Shown in pieces: positions 44,823-53,430 of a DNA stretch of 64,000 nucleotides (position 1 is its first letter; the number at the start of each line of letters is the position of its first letter). Position numbers and translations under genes: made by a program. The stretch is from positions 47,593 through 111,592 of the forward strand of contig CAUUHY010000002.1 in assembly GCA_963545265.1 (NCBI GenBank). Direction: 5' to 3'. The DNA comes from CAJPPJ01 sp963545265 (GTDB lineage Bacteria > Bacillota_I > Bacilli_A > RF39 > UBA660). The notes beneath the pieces were generated by a model that made no database searches, had not been told where the DNA came from, and saw nothing but the letters and a program-made list of their open reading frames with translations.

Positions 44823-45371
44823 ATGTTAAGAACAAAAGATATACTTGATGAAAAAGAAAAAATATTAAGAGAAGTTAGTAAAGAAGTTACTTTTCCGCTT
44901 GAAAAAAGCGATTTAGAAACTATTGATACTATGATGGAATATTTAGTTAATTCTCAAAATGAAAAGTTAAGCGAAAAATATGATTTAAGACCTGGTATGG
45001 GAATGAGTGCTGTACAAGTGGGTGTTTTAAAAAGATATTTTGTTTGGGCTATGGAACAAGAAGATGGTAGTTTTGATAAAAAAGTATTTATAAATCCTAA
45101 AATATTATCTACATCTGAAGAACTAATGTACGTTGGCGAAGGTGAAGGATGTCTTAGTGTTAATAGACCAGTTGAAGGAATTGTTTTAAGAGCTGCAAGA
45201 ATAACTATGCAGTATCAAGATATAAATGGAAAAAAACAAAAAATAAGATTAAGAGAATTAGAAGCAATTGTAGCACAACATGAAATCGATCATCTAAATG
45301 GAATACTTTTCCCAGATAGAATAGATAAGAAAAATCCATACAAAGATAAAAATAAATATAGAGCATTTTAA
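44823..45371 (+). CDS. def: Peptide deformylase
   Basis: Removes the N-formyl group from nascent proteins; 182 residues, the longer Gram-positive type. All three motifs are present: GMGMSAVQVG (motif 1, GxGxAAxQ), GEGCLSVNR (motif 2, metal-binding Cys) and QHEIDHLNGILF (motif 3, HExxH). The start at 44823 follows a GGGAG ribosome site; a longer reading to 44796 would run through it. Stop and ASCH start share bases (TAATG). Confidence 0.93.
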   Translation: MLRTKDILDEKEKILREVSKEVTFPLEKSDLETIDTMMEYLVNSQNEKLSEKYDLRPGMGMSAVQVGVLKRYFVWAMEQEDGSFDKKVFINPKILSTSEELMYVGEGEGCLSVNRPVEGIVLRAARITMQYQDINGKKQKIRLRELEAIVAQHEIDHLNGILFPDRIDKKNPYKDKNKYRAF

Positions 45372-45778
45372 TGAAAGTACTAAGTATAAAAGAACCTTTC
45401 GCCTCTCTTATAATGAATAAGAAAAAAAGAATTGAAACAAGAAGTTGGAAAACTAATTATAGAGGCGAAATTTATATTCATGCTAGTAAAAGTAAAATGA
45501 ATAAAGATATTGAAAATAGAACTGAGTTAAAAGAACTAGTTAAAGATATGTCTCTTAATCAAGAATATATAATATGTAAAGCTAACTTAGTAGATTGTAT
45601 ATATATGGATGAAAAATTTATAGAAGAAATAAGAAAAGATAAACAAGAATTTTGTTGTGGACTATATGAAGTTGGAAGATATGCATGGGTATTAGAAGAT
45701 GTTATAGCTATTACTCCAATTAAAGCTAAAGGAAGATTAAATATTTGGAATTATGAAGAAAATAAAGAAGAGGAATAA
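45371..45778 (+). CDS. ASCH-domain RNA-binding-like protein
   Basis: A 135-residue ASCH domain, a PUA-like fold. VLSIKEPFASLIMNKKKRIE at the start contains the conserved turn and Gly/Lys-rich motif; TNYRGEIYIHASKSKMNK and YAWVLEDVIAITPIKAKGRL complete the barrel. Such proteins bind RNA or modified nucleotides; some hydrolyse N4-acetylcytidine. Translationally coupled to def, so it may act near the ribosome, which is inference. Confidence 0.82.
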   Translation: MKVLSIKEPFASLIMNKKKRIETRSWKTNYRGEIYIHASKSKMNKDIENRTELKELVKDMSLNQEYIICKANLVDCIYMDEKFIEEIRKDKQEFCCGLYEVGRYAWVLEDVIAITPIKAKGRLNIWNYEENKEEE

Positions 45779-45794
45779 ATCACTCTTCTTTTTC
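45764..45794 (+). terminator. Terminator of def-ASCH operon
   Basis: AAAGAAGAG (45764-45772) pairs with CTCTTCTTT (45783-45791), followed by T-rich sequence. It overlaps the last ASCH codons. Confidence 0.65.
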
Positions 45795-45860
45795 TAAATA
45801 TTTCTCTACTTCATTAAATTAAATAAACTTAAAGTGTTTAAAAGTCTTTTATTTTTATTT

Positions 45861-48782
45861 CTATTTTGTCTTCAATTGTGATTGATTAAACTTTTCATTA
45901 TATTTTGAAAGCTCTAGATTTAATTGTTCTTTTCTTGAAAGAATATTATTTAACAATATACTTGGTTCAATATAATTACTAGTCTTTATCAATGATTCAA
46001 ATAAACCTATATATACATTATTATCTAAAGAATTAATTTTATTTAGTAAATTTATTTCTTCTTGTGAATTAATACTACAATCACTTAAATCACTATTTGA
46101 GTTAGAAACATTTACTAAATAATCTATATATTTATCAATTAATCTAGGTTCATTTATATCACTTATAACAGACATTACTTCTTTACCATTTGGATACTTA
46201 CAATTAATAAATTTTGTTCTAGGTTTTATATCTAAAAAATCATATAATTTATCTTTAATTAAACTTTCTTCATAATAGGTTTCTTCTATATTTACTCTTT
46301 TAGAATCAACATAATAATATACTGGTATTGTTGAATATTTTTCATTATTATATATAACAAAATATTCTTCATCTCCTATTTCATCTTTCTCACTAAATAC
46401 ATCTACTGGTTTTACTGCTTTTGGTTGTTTTTGAATTACTTCTTTCATTGTATTTATTAATACATCATATTTATCATTAGGGGTAACTGATATTTCTTTA
46501 TTTTCATATTCATGTTCTTTTATATGATAAAAGCTTTGATCATAAGCTAATCCACCTCTTGAAATTGAAAATACATCTTTTCTAAAACTTTCTTGTAAAT
46601 CATCGATTTTTACTAAGGGAACTCCTAAGTAAGCTGCTGTATTGATTTCTTCTTCTGTTGGTTCTTCACTCATAAAAGCAATTCCACTAGGAACAAGATT
46701 ATCTCTAAAAACATCAAATTCATTATAAGTTTCAGAACCATGTGTTTCTGTATTTCTAACTAATCTTCTAAAAGGTGACATATTACAAGGTAATCTAGTA
46801 TATATATTCTTACTATTTGCTTCTGCATTTATTCCTGTATCTCTATTTGATGCACAAAACATATCTCCAGCTGGAATATTAGAATATAATACTTTTATTG
46901 AAAATTTTGAATCATTATTAATACATATTCTATTATATTCATCACTAATTCCTGTCAAACTCATATAAGATTGTCCAATAAATTTAGGTGTCCTTATAGA
47001 TTCTACTGAGCCAGTTGTTCCTCCATTTTGATAAGCATTTAATACATGAATCAATGAATTAAATTCTTCTCCTTTTTTAATATGTGCAACTTTAACTCTT
47101 TTTCCATTAACACTTATTCCATCCTTAAAAGTAAAATCTGTTGCATCATAAAATTTATCAGTTAAATATTTATTAAAATCTGTCATTCGTTCATTAAGTT
47201 CTAAAGAATAAAAATTCATAATCTTTTTATTAAAATCTATATAATTATCATTAATACCATATTTTAATATTTGTTGATTTAATATATATGCTAATTTTCT
47301 TAATTGTATAATATCATCGATTTCATCAATTTTTTCTATAAAATCACTTAAAATAATAAAACTATCTAATTTTTTATTAAAATCCTCACTTTTTATAGAA
47401 TTTTTTAATACTGATAACTTTTCCTTATTTGCTAATTCTAATAAACCTTTTTTTGTTTCAAAATAAGTTTGATTTGTTAACAAATTACATATAACATTTT
47501 TTAAATCAATTACATTATTTGCTGCTTCAATTTTATTATTTTCATACTTATATAATAATTCTTCTATATTATTTAAGTCATCTATATCATTAATCATCAA
47601 TTCTTTAAATTCAAAATATAATTTTAACTTGGCTTTTTCTATATTAGAATTAGGAATATCTTTAATACTATTTGGATTTATATTGAATTTATATATTATT
47701 TTAGTAAATAATTGAATATCAAATGTAGATTCTGTCTTTAAAATATCATAAATATACTTAATATCCTTGATATTATCAGCATTTACTTTTGATAAATTTA
47801 TTTCATAGTCACCTAAGACAATATATTTTATCATTTCTTCTACTGCTGATTTACCAAATGTATCTACATATTCTTTTTTAAAAATTTCTTTTGTTTTACT
47901 TTGAAATAACCTTCTATAAGCACCAGGTATTGATTTTATTTCATTATCTAATTTATTAAATATTTCCTTATATTCTATATTTACTTTTTTTAAAAATTCT
48001 TCTCTCATTATCTCATTATTTTCTAAAAGATTATATGGAGAATCTTCTGAAATTTTATATCCCAAACTAATAAAATCTTTTATAATATCTGTATCTAAAT
48101 CACAGACTTCAATCACATCTAAATCTGTTTTATCAGGGTTTTCTTTAAAATATTGAATAATCTTTCTAGTAACAATTTTATCACGCAAATGATAATTAGA
48201 GTTTATCAAATTAATTCTATCATCACTCTTTGAAATAATGTTAGCAACTTTCTCATTAACATAGGCTATCTTACTTAAAATATCCCTAACTTGATTATTA
48301 TCAGCTTTTGATAATAAATACTCAACTAAATTTTCATATTTAAATATTTGATATCCACTTTTTATTGATGTGTAATCTTCAATACTATAGTTAATACTTA
48401 TCAAATAGTTCAATAAATTATAATCATGACCTTCTTCTCGAGACATACCTAAAATATAATTGAATTGTTCTTTATTTTTGGAATGTCGTAGTAATTCAAT
48501 TATGCCATCACTATTATTCAAGTAATTATCTAATTCATATATATCTCCATAACCGTCCAAATAATAAATATCGTCATTAGAATCATTATCGTTTGTTGTA
48601 CTAGAAACTATATTCCATTCAGCATCAGATTCATCAAAATCTTCCCAATCTTTTGACCAATCATCAGAATCTGACCACTTATTATAATTTGAGTTATCTT
48701 CAATTATTTCTTCATCTTCATCATTAACCCAATCAATATCATTTTCATTTACAATTTCATTAAAATTATTATCATTCATCAT
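45861..48782 (-). CDS. Very large uncharacterised protein with acidic Trp-rich N-terminus
   Basis: No function assigned. 973 residues, cytosolic by appearance. Residues about 1-85 are acidic with many Trp and Asp (NKWSDSDDWSKDWEDFDESD). About 85-560 are helical, repeat-like. A compact module covers about 575-760: GEEFNSLIHVLNAYQNGGTT, QSYMSLTGISDEYNRICINN, GSETYNEFDVFR, then PSGIAFMSEEPTEEEINTAA and LGVPLVKID. From memory, unverified, this resembles a recurring unnamed C-terminal domain in large gut-Bacillota proteins, where 'PxYIV..' and 'A..fgIPIv.ID' recur. The start at 48782 is set by GGAG. Confidence 0.6.
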   Translation of the reverse strand: MMNDNNFNEIVNENDIDWVNDEDEEIIEDNSNYNKWSDSDDWSKDWEDFDESDAEWNIVSSTTNDNDSNDDIYYLDGYGDIYELDNYLNNSDGIIELLRHSKNKEQFNYILGMSREEGHDYNLLNYLISINYSIEDYTSIKSGYQIFKYENLVEYLLSKADNNQVRDILSKIAYVNEKVANIISKSDDRINLINSNYHLRDKIVTRKIIQYFKENPDKTDLDVIEVCDLDTDIIKDFISLGYKISEDSPYNLLENNEIMREEFLKKVNIEYKEIFNKLDNEIKSIPGAYRRLFQSKTKEIFKKEYVDTFGKSAVEEMIKYIVLGDYEINLSKVNADNIKDIKYIYDILKTESTFDIQLFTKIIYKFNINPNSIKDIPNSNIEKAKLKLYFEFKELMINDIDDLNNIEELLYKYENNKIEAANNVIDLKNVICNLLTNQTYFETKKGLLELANKEKLSVLKNSIKSEDFNKKLDSFIILSDFIEKIDEIDDIIQLRKLAYILNQQILKYGINDNYIDFNKKIMNFYSLELNERMTDFNKYLTDKFYDATDFTFKDGISVNGKRVKVAHIKKGEEFNSLIHVLNAYQNGGTTGSVESIRTPKFIGQSYMSLTGISDEYNRICINNDSKFSIKVLYSNIPAGDMFCASNRDTGINAEANSKNIYTRLPCNMSPFRRLVRNTETHGSETYNEFDVFRDNLVPSGIAFMSEEPTEEEINTAAYLGVPLVKIDDLQESFRKDVFSISRGGLAYDQSFYHIKEHEYENKEISVTPNDKYDVLINTMKEVIQKQPKAVKPVDVFSEKDEIGDEEYFVIYNNEKYSTIPVYYYVDSKRVNIEETYYEESLIKDKLYDFLDIKPRTKFINCKYPNGKEVMSVISDINEPRLIDKYIDYLVNVSNSNSDLSDCSINSQEEINLLNKINSLDNNVYIGLFESLIKTSNYIEPSILLNNILSRKEQLNLELSKYNEKFNQSQLKTK

Positions 48783-48848
48783 AAAACTCCATACTATAAT
48801 ATTAGTATATATTAAAAACAAATAATATAGCTTAAAAATATATGTTTT

Positions 48849-49010
48849 TTACAAACTACAAAATACCATATTATTAAATATTTCAAAATTACCTTTTTGA
48901 ATATGAAATGTAGATTCATATATTTTTTTATCAAATAATAACTTTTTAACATTATCTGTTGCTTCACATGCTATAAAAAAATTAAATTCATATATATATT
49001 TGTAAATTGA
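48849..49010 (-). pseudogene. Possible start-less gene remnant
   Basis: The 291-base gap 48783-49073 holds an open minus-strand stretch without a start codon: FNFFIACEATDNVKKLLFDK, then KIYESTFHIQKGNFEIFNNM, then a TAA at 48849. It has protein-like composition rather than random AT-rich reading. No homologue is recognised. It could be the decayed 3' end of a gene between the ICMT-like gene and the 973-residue gene. Confidence 0.35.
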
Positions 49011-49073
49011 TTATTTTTTTCATACTAGATTTCAATTTAATAATATTAAATCATAGAATATAGTGCATAATGA

Positions 49074-49556
49074 TTACTTTTTAAAAATGTTTGGTATAAT
49101 TCTATTCACTTTTTTCATATATTTTTGATATTCTTCTTTAAACTTATCTTTTAACCATTTCTCTTCTGTTTCTTTTAATAGATATGTTAAATATATCCAA
49201 AAAATTATTGGAAAGATAAGTAAATATAAATTTCTAGTAAATAATAAAATACCAGTAAATAAAAATAAAAAAGCTGAATAAATTGGATTTCTTACAACAG
49301 AATAAACTCCTGTTGTTACAAGTGTATTTTCTTTTATTTTAGTTTTTACTTTTGAAAATAATACAGCAGATACCCATAAAGAAATTGCAATCAATATAGA
49401 TATTATAGCTAGTATTATTAAAAATTTATTTAAAACTTTTATTTTATAAACTACGTTTAGTTGATTTAATATTAAAGCTATAATAGTTAAAATTAAAATA
49501 CTAATTACATATAAAGGTCCTACGCCTAGAACTGATAAGTGTTTATTTTCTTTCAT
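49074..49556 (-). CDS. Isoprenylcysteine carboxyl methyltransferase-like membrane protein
   Basis: A 160-residue membrane protein of the ICMT/PEMT family. Helices lie near 13-30, 42-65 and 95-125, and the family motif TTGVYSVVRNPIYSAFLFLF (about 83-102) includes the RNPxY catalytic loop; EEEW-like and KEEYQKYMKKV at the C-terminus close the cofactor pocket. Bacterial members methylate unknown lipids or small molecules. A good ribosome site (GGAGA) precedes ATG. Confidence 0.8.
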   Translation of the reverse strand: MKENKHLSVLGVGPLYVISILILTIIALILNQLNVVYKIKVLNKFLIILAIISILIAISLWVSAVLFSKVKTKIKENTLVTTGVYSVVRNPIYSAFLFLFTGILLFTRNLYLLIFPIIFWIYLTYLLKETEEKWLKDKFKEEYQKYMKKVNRIIPNIFKK

Positions 49557-49585
49557 AATTTCTCCACTTTTATTAATATTATACT

Positions 49586-49615
49586 ACAAAAAAACTTATG
49601 AATATTCATAAGTTT
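49586..49615 (-). terminator. Terminator of tRNA-Cys
   Basis: A perfect 24-base palindrome at 49592-49615 (12-bp arms, outer bases AAACTTATGAAT) followed on the minus strand by seven T's. It lies 11 bases after the tRNA. Confidence 0.85.
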
Positions 49616-49626
49616 AAACTTTTAAT

Positions 49627-49701
49627 TGGAGGACCTAGCCGGACTCGAACCGACAATCGGGGAGTTGCAGTCCCATGCCTTACCAATTTGGCTATAGATC
49701 C
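49627..49701 (-). tRNA. trnC: tRNA-Cys (GCA), CCA encoded
   Basis: Charges cysteine. The 75-base minus-strand gene folds fully: acceptor GGATCTA/TAGGTCC, three-base-pair D stem GCC/GGC, anticodon loop CTGCAAC with GCA, four-base variable loop, T arm GTCGG-TTCGAGT-CCGGC, discriminator U73 (the Cys identity base) and a genomic CCA. The only flaw is a U-C mismatch at pair 27-43 at the base of the anticodon stem. Confidence 0.95.
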
Positions 49702-49739
49702 AATAAAATATAATAATTGTATTTGATTACATATAAAAT

Positions 49740-49766
49740 ATTATACTAAAGTAACATTTTAGTCAA
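49740..49766 (-). promoter_or_regulatory. Possible tRNA-Cys promoter
   Basis: Minus-strand TTGACT (complement of 49761-49766) and TATAAT (complement of 49740-49745), but only 15 bases apart and about 40 bases before the tRNA. The short spacer makes it uncertain. Confidence 0.4.
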
Positions 49767-49777
49767 CTCTTAATAAA

Positions 49778-49822
49778 TTAAAAAGAATACACATATTTGG
49801 TTTATAAATTTGTGTATTCTTA
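49778..49822 (-). terminator. Terminator of the pheST-sigma operon
   Basis: AAGAATACACA (49783-49793) pairs with TGTGTATTCTT (49811-49821) with a T-rich minus-strand tail. Confidence 0.75.
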
Positions 49823-49826
49823 TTTG

Positions 49827-51041
49827 TTAAATTTTTTTAAATTTTTCTTCTTCATTATAATTATATTCATCATATGCTAATTGTATAGGATATATATGTT
49901 TAGTTATATTGGTATTTGATAAAAGAATGTCTCTAATTTCTTCTATAACACCCTCTTCTATTTTTCTAACCCATTCTCCACTCATTTGAAATTTTTTTCC
50001 TACTTCTTTTAATGTCTTAAATATTCCATCTTCAAAACCATATCTTTCTATAATTATATCTCTATGTTTTTCTGGAAATCTAGATAATAAATTCATTAAT
50101 GTTTGATAAGCAGCTATATCTGTTTCTTTTCTTTCTAAACTATAATCATCAACATAATCTTCTTCTCTTATAGAATCAATATTTTTAGTATTTGCTATTA
50201 AAATTTCTTTTTCTACATTTCTAAATTTAACTTTACCATAATCTTCAGTGTTCTTTATTAAATCTATTATTTCAGATAATGCTACTTCTTCTGAAATTCC
50301 ATTTTCATCATACATTTCTCTCATTTTTTTGCTAGCTTCCATAAAAGTTTTATATGTTTCTAAATGTTGATAACCTAAAATTTTTGGTAAATTAGCATAA
50401 ATCATTCTTTTTATAGAAGTATATGCTAACGTAGAAAATCTATACCCTTTTGATGGATCAAACCTATCTACTAACATTATTAATTTTTCATAACCATAAC
50501 TATTTAATTCATTAATATCAATATTATATGTCATCGCTATTTTATAATTAATAAAAGATACTAATTTTAAATTAGCTAATATTATTTTTTCCTTTATACT
50601 TTTATCTTTACTTTTGTTATACTCTTCAAATAAATTTTTTTCTTCTTCTGCTGTTAATGTCTCTGGTAAAGGAGTTGATTTATATGTAGTTATATAATCA
50701 TAATTAGAAAATTCTGAATCTAAAGTACTATCCATTCCACTAACTCTTACATCTTTTTCTTCTAAATAATTTATTATATGTTCTAATTCTTTTGTACTTA
50801 TTCTTAATTCTAAAATTTTAGAAAGAGGAACTGAAGAAAAATATTCTATTTCTCCAGTTTCCTTGTCTTTTATCTTTTTTGTTTTTATACGTTTTGGAAT
50901 AAATTTTTTATCCAAATATTCATCTAATTCATCAAAATTTTTAAATCTAGACTCATTAACTTTTTCTGTATAAGAAAAATCCGTTCCACTATAATTAAAA
51001 TCTTTAATTGCTCTTATTTCATTATCAGTATGATTTGACAT
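49827..51041 (-). CDS. Divergent sigma-70 family RNA polymerase sigma factor
   Basis: A 404-residue sigma factor. Region 2 is around residues 130-225: ILANLKLVSFINYKIAMTYN, ELNSYGYEKLIMLVDRFDPS (region 2.2, core binding) and GYRFSTLAYTSIKRMIYANL (2.3-2.4), where the paired Trp of RpoD (WWIRQ) are absent. Region 4 near 330-390 is intact: LSRFPEKHRDIIIERYGF, then TLKEVGKKFQMSGEWVRKIE with the helix-turn-helix. About 120 extra N-terminal residues are unfamiliar. It is the third gene after pheS-pheT (13-base gap) and has an AAGGTGA ribosome site. Likely an alternative sigma, not RpoD. Confidence 0.8.
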   Translation of the reverse strand: MSNHTDNEIRAIKDFNYSGTDFSYTEKVNESRFKNFDELDEYLDKKFIPKRIKTKKIKDKETGEIEYFSSVPLSKILELRISTKELEHIINYLEEKDVRVSGMDSTLDSEFSNYDYITTYKSTPLPETLTAEEEKNLFEEYNKSKDKSIKEKIILANLKLVSFINYKIAMTYNIDINELNSYGYEKLIMLVDRFDPSKGYRFSTLAYTSIKRMIYANLPKILGYQHLETYKTFMEASKKMREMYDENGISEEVALSEIIDLIKNTEDYGKVKFRNVEKEILIANTKNIDSIREEDYVDDYSLERKETDIAAYQTLMNLLSRFPEKHRDIIIERYGFEDGIFKTLKEVGKKFQMSGEWVRKIEEGVIEEIRDILLSNTNITKHIYPIQLAYDEYNYNEEEKFKKI

Positions 51042-51054
51042 AAAATTTCACCTT

Positions 51055-53430
51055 TTATTTATCTCTAATATAAGCATTGTAATCTTCTTTTAATCTATTT
51101 ATTACTTTTTCAGTTTCTTCCTTAATAAAGCTATCTTCTAAAGTCTTATTAAATGAATTAAACGTAAGCTTAAATGCTAATTGTTTTTTATCTTTTTCTA
51201 TCTTTTCACCATCATAGTAATCAAATAATTCTATATTAATTAACTCTCTAGAACATGCTTTTTTAATAGAATTTTTAACATCTTCATAATTAACATCTTT
51301 ATTTACAACAAACGCTAAATCTATTGATATAGAAGGATATTTAGATATTTCCTTTACTTTTATACCTCTTACTTTATTGTTAAATATCTTTGTTAAATTC
51401 AGTTCTGCTACAAATATTTTATCTTTAACAACATCTGGATGAAGCATCCCAAAATAACCTACTACTACTCTATCTAATTTAACCGCTACTGTTTGATATG
51501 GATTAAAACCTCCTGGTATATTTTCGTTTACGAAGCTATATCTATTGTTAAACCCGAAATAATCAAATATATTTTCTATCATACCTTTTATAGTATAAAA
51601 ACTATTTTCTATTACTATATTTTTATAATTAGAATAATTAATATCATCAGATAATAAGATAGTTAAAAGTTTTTCTTCTTCCACTTCTTCTTTCTTATAA
51701 TAAATGTTAGATATTTCAAAAATATTAATATCTTCTACTTGTCTTTTTTTATTATAAGCATATACGTCTAATAAAGATGGAATAAGAGTAGTTCTAAGAA
51801 CTGCCTTATCTTGTGATAATGGACTCTTTATACTTATACTAGGAATATTTTCTATATTAAATAAATTATTACTGCTACTTACTAAAGTATAAGTTAATAC
51901 TTCATCAAGACCTAAATTAAGTAGTTTATGTCTTAAATTTCTTATTTTTCTATCAATTTGTGATTCACCACCTATTGTATATGTTTCTATAGGTTTAGAT
52001 TCTAAATTATTAATTCCATAAGCTCTTATTATTTCTTCTATTATATCTACATCTATTTTAATATCTTGTCTATATATTGGAATATTTATTAAATAATTAT
52101 CTTTATTATCTACATATTTAAAATCTAATAAATCAAAATAATTTTTAATTACTTCATCTTCTATTTTTATACCTAAAAGTTTAGATATTTTTTCTTTTTG
52201 AAGTATTATTTCTTTTTCTTTAACATTTGTTTTATCAAATGTTATTTCTTCTTTAACTATTTTAGCATCAGCATATTTTTCAAGTAAATTACATGCTCTT
52301 TTAATTGCTAAAATACTATTTTCTTTTATTAAATTTTTTTCAAATCTAAAACTTGCCTCACTTTGCACAGTTCTTTTTGAAGTATTTCTAATATTAACGT
52401 CTTTAAATATAGCTGATTCAATTACAATATCTTTAGTATCATTATCTACTTCGCTATTTTTAGCTCCCATAATTCCTGCTATCGCAAGTATTTCTTTATC
52501 ATTTGCTATTACTATATCACTACTATTTAATTGTCTTTCTTTATCATCAAGAGTCTTTACTACTTCGTTTTCTTTCGCTTCTCTTACAATAATATTTTTA
52601 TTTATTTTTTCATAATCATAAAAATGAAGAGGTTGTCCTGTTTCTAACATTACATAATTTGATATATCTACAACATTATTAATTGGTCTTACGCCTGAGG
52701 CGATAAGTCTATTTTTAATAAATAGAGGACTTTCTTTTATTTTTATATCTCTTACAAGTTTAACTTGATAAAAACTTACATTATCACTTTCTAAAGAAAC
52801 TGTTAAATAATCTTTTATATTTTCATTTGTTTCAGTATATGTATCTTCTATTTCTTTAACATCTTTTTTAACTATTAATCTACTAGCTTTTGCTATACCA
52901 TAAATACTAAGTAAATCACCTCTATTAGAAGGTATTTCTAAATCTATTATTTCATCATTTAATAATAATGCTTCTTTTGCATCTCTTCCTAATTCAATGT
53001 TTTCATCTACTTCATGTATTCCTTCTTGTTCAGCAAGAGATAAAAACTTCTTATCTATTCCAAGTTCCATTAAAGAACAAAGCATACCTTCAGATTTTTC
53101 TCCACGAATAACACTCTCTTTTATTTCAATATCTTTTAATTTAGCACCTACTTTAGCAAGTATTACTTTCATATCTTTTCTAACATTAGGTGCTCCACAT
53201 ACTATATCGTAAACTTTTTCACCATCATCTACCTTACATAAATGCAAATGATCACTATCAGGATGATCTTTAACTTCTATTATTTTAGCAATAACCGTAT
53301 TATCAGCTACTACTAATGGAGTTACATAATCGTATTCAAGCCCTAGTTCAGTTAATTTTTCTGCTAAATCTATAGTTTTAATATCATCTAAAGATATATA
53401 ATCATTTAAAAAATTTCTTGATACTAACAT
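51055..53430 (-). CDS. pheT: Phenylalanyl-tRNA synthetase beta subunit
   Basis: 791 residues, standard size. It contains the N-terminal EMAP/OB tRNA-binding fold (VVADNTVIAKIIEVKDHPDS, about 40-59, and DIVCGAPNVRKDMKV), the B3/B4 editing domain with VRPINNVVDISNYVMLETGQ near 240-260, B5, the catalytic-like core, and the C-terminal ferredoxin-like anticodon-binding domain (EISKYPSISIDLAFVVNKDV). Shares one base with the pheS stop region, so the two subunits are made together. Confidence 0.95.
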   Translation of the reverse strand: MLVSRNFLNDYISLDDIKTIDLAEKLTELGLEYDYVTPLVVADNTVIAKIIEVKDHPDSDHLHLCKVDDGEKVYDIVCGAPNVRKDMKVILAKVGAKLKDIEIKESVIRGEKSEGMLCSLMELGIDKKFLSLAEQEGIHEVDENIELGRDAKEALLLNDEIIDLEIPSNRGDLLSIYGIAKASRLIVKKDVKEIEDTYTETNENIKDYLTVSLESDNVSFYQVKLVRDIKIKESPLFIKNRLIASGVRPINNVVDISNYVMLETGQPLHFYDYEKINKNIIVREAKENEVVKTLDDKERQLNSSDIVIANDKEILAIAGIMGAKNSEVDNDTKDIVIESAIFKDVNIRNTSKRTVQSEASFRFEKNLIKENSILAIKRACNLLEKYADAKIVKEEITFDKTNVKEKEIILQKEKISKLLGIKIEDEVIKNYFDLLDFKYVDNKDNYLINIPIYRQDIKIDVDIIEEIIRAYGINNLESKPIETYTIGGESQIDRKIRNLRHKLLNLGLDEVLTYTLVSSSNNLFNIENIPSISIKSPLSQDKAVLRTTLIPSLLDVYAYNKKRQVEDINIFEISNIYYKKEEVEEEKLLTILLSDDINYSNYKNIVIENSFYTIKGMIENIFDYFGFNNRYSFVNENIPGGFNPYQTVAVKLDRVVVGYFGMLHPDVVKDKIFVAELNLTKIFNNKVRGIKVKEISKYPSISIDLAFVVNKDVNYEDVKNSIKKACSRELINIELFDYYDGEKIEKDKKQLAFKLTFNSFNKTLEDSFIKEETEKVINRLKEDYNAYIRDK

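Noticed and set aside
45800..45860. Short open stretch FNEVEKYLEKEE before the giant gene's end
   Set aside because: A dozen residues of AT-biased reading beside a terminator; no start codon and too short to call.
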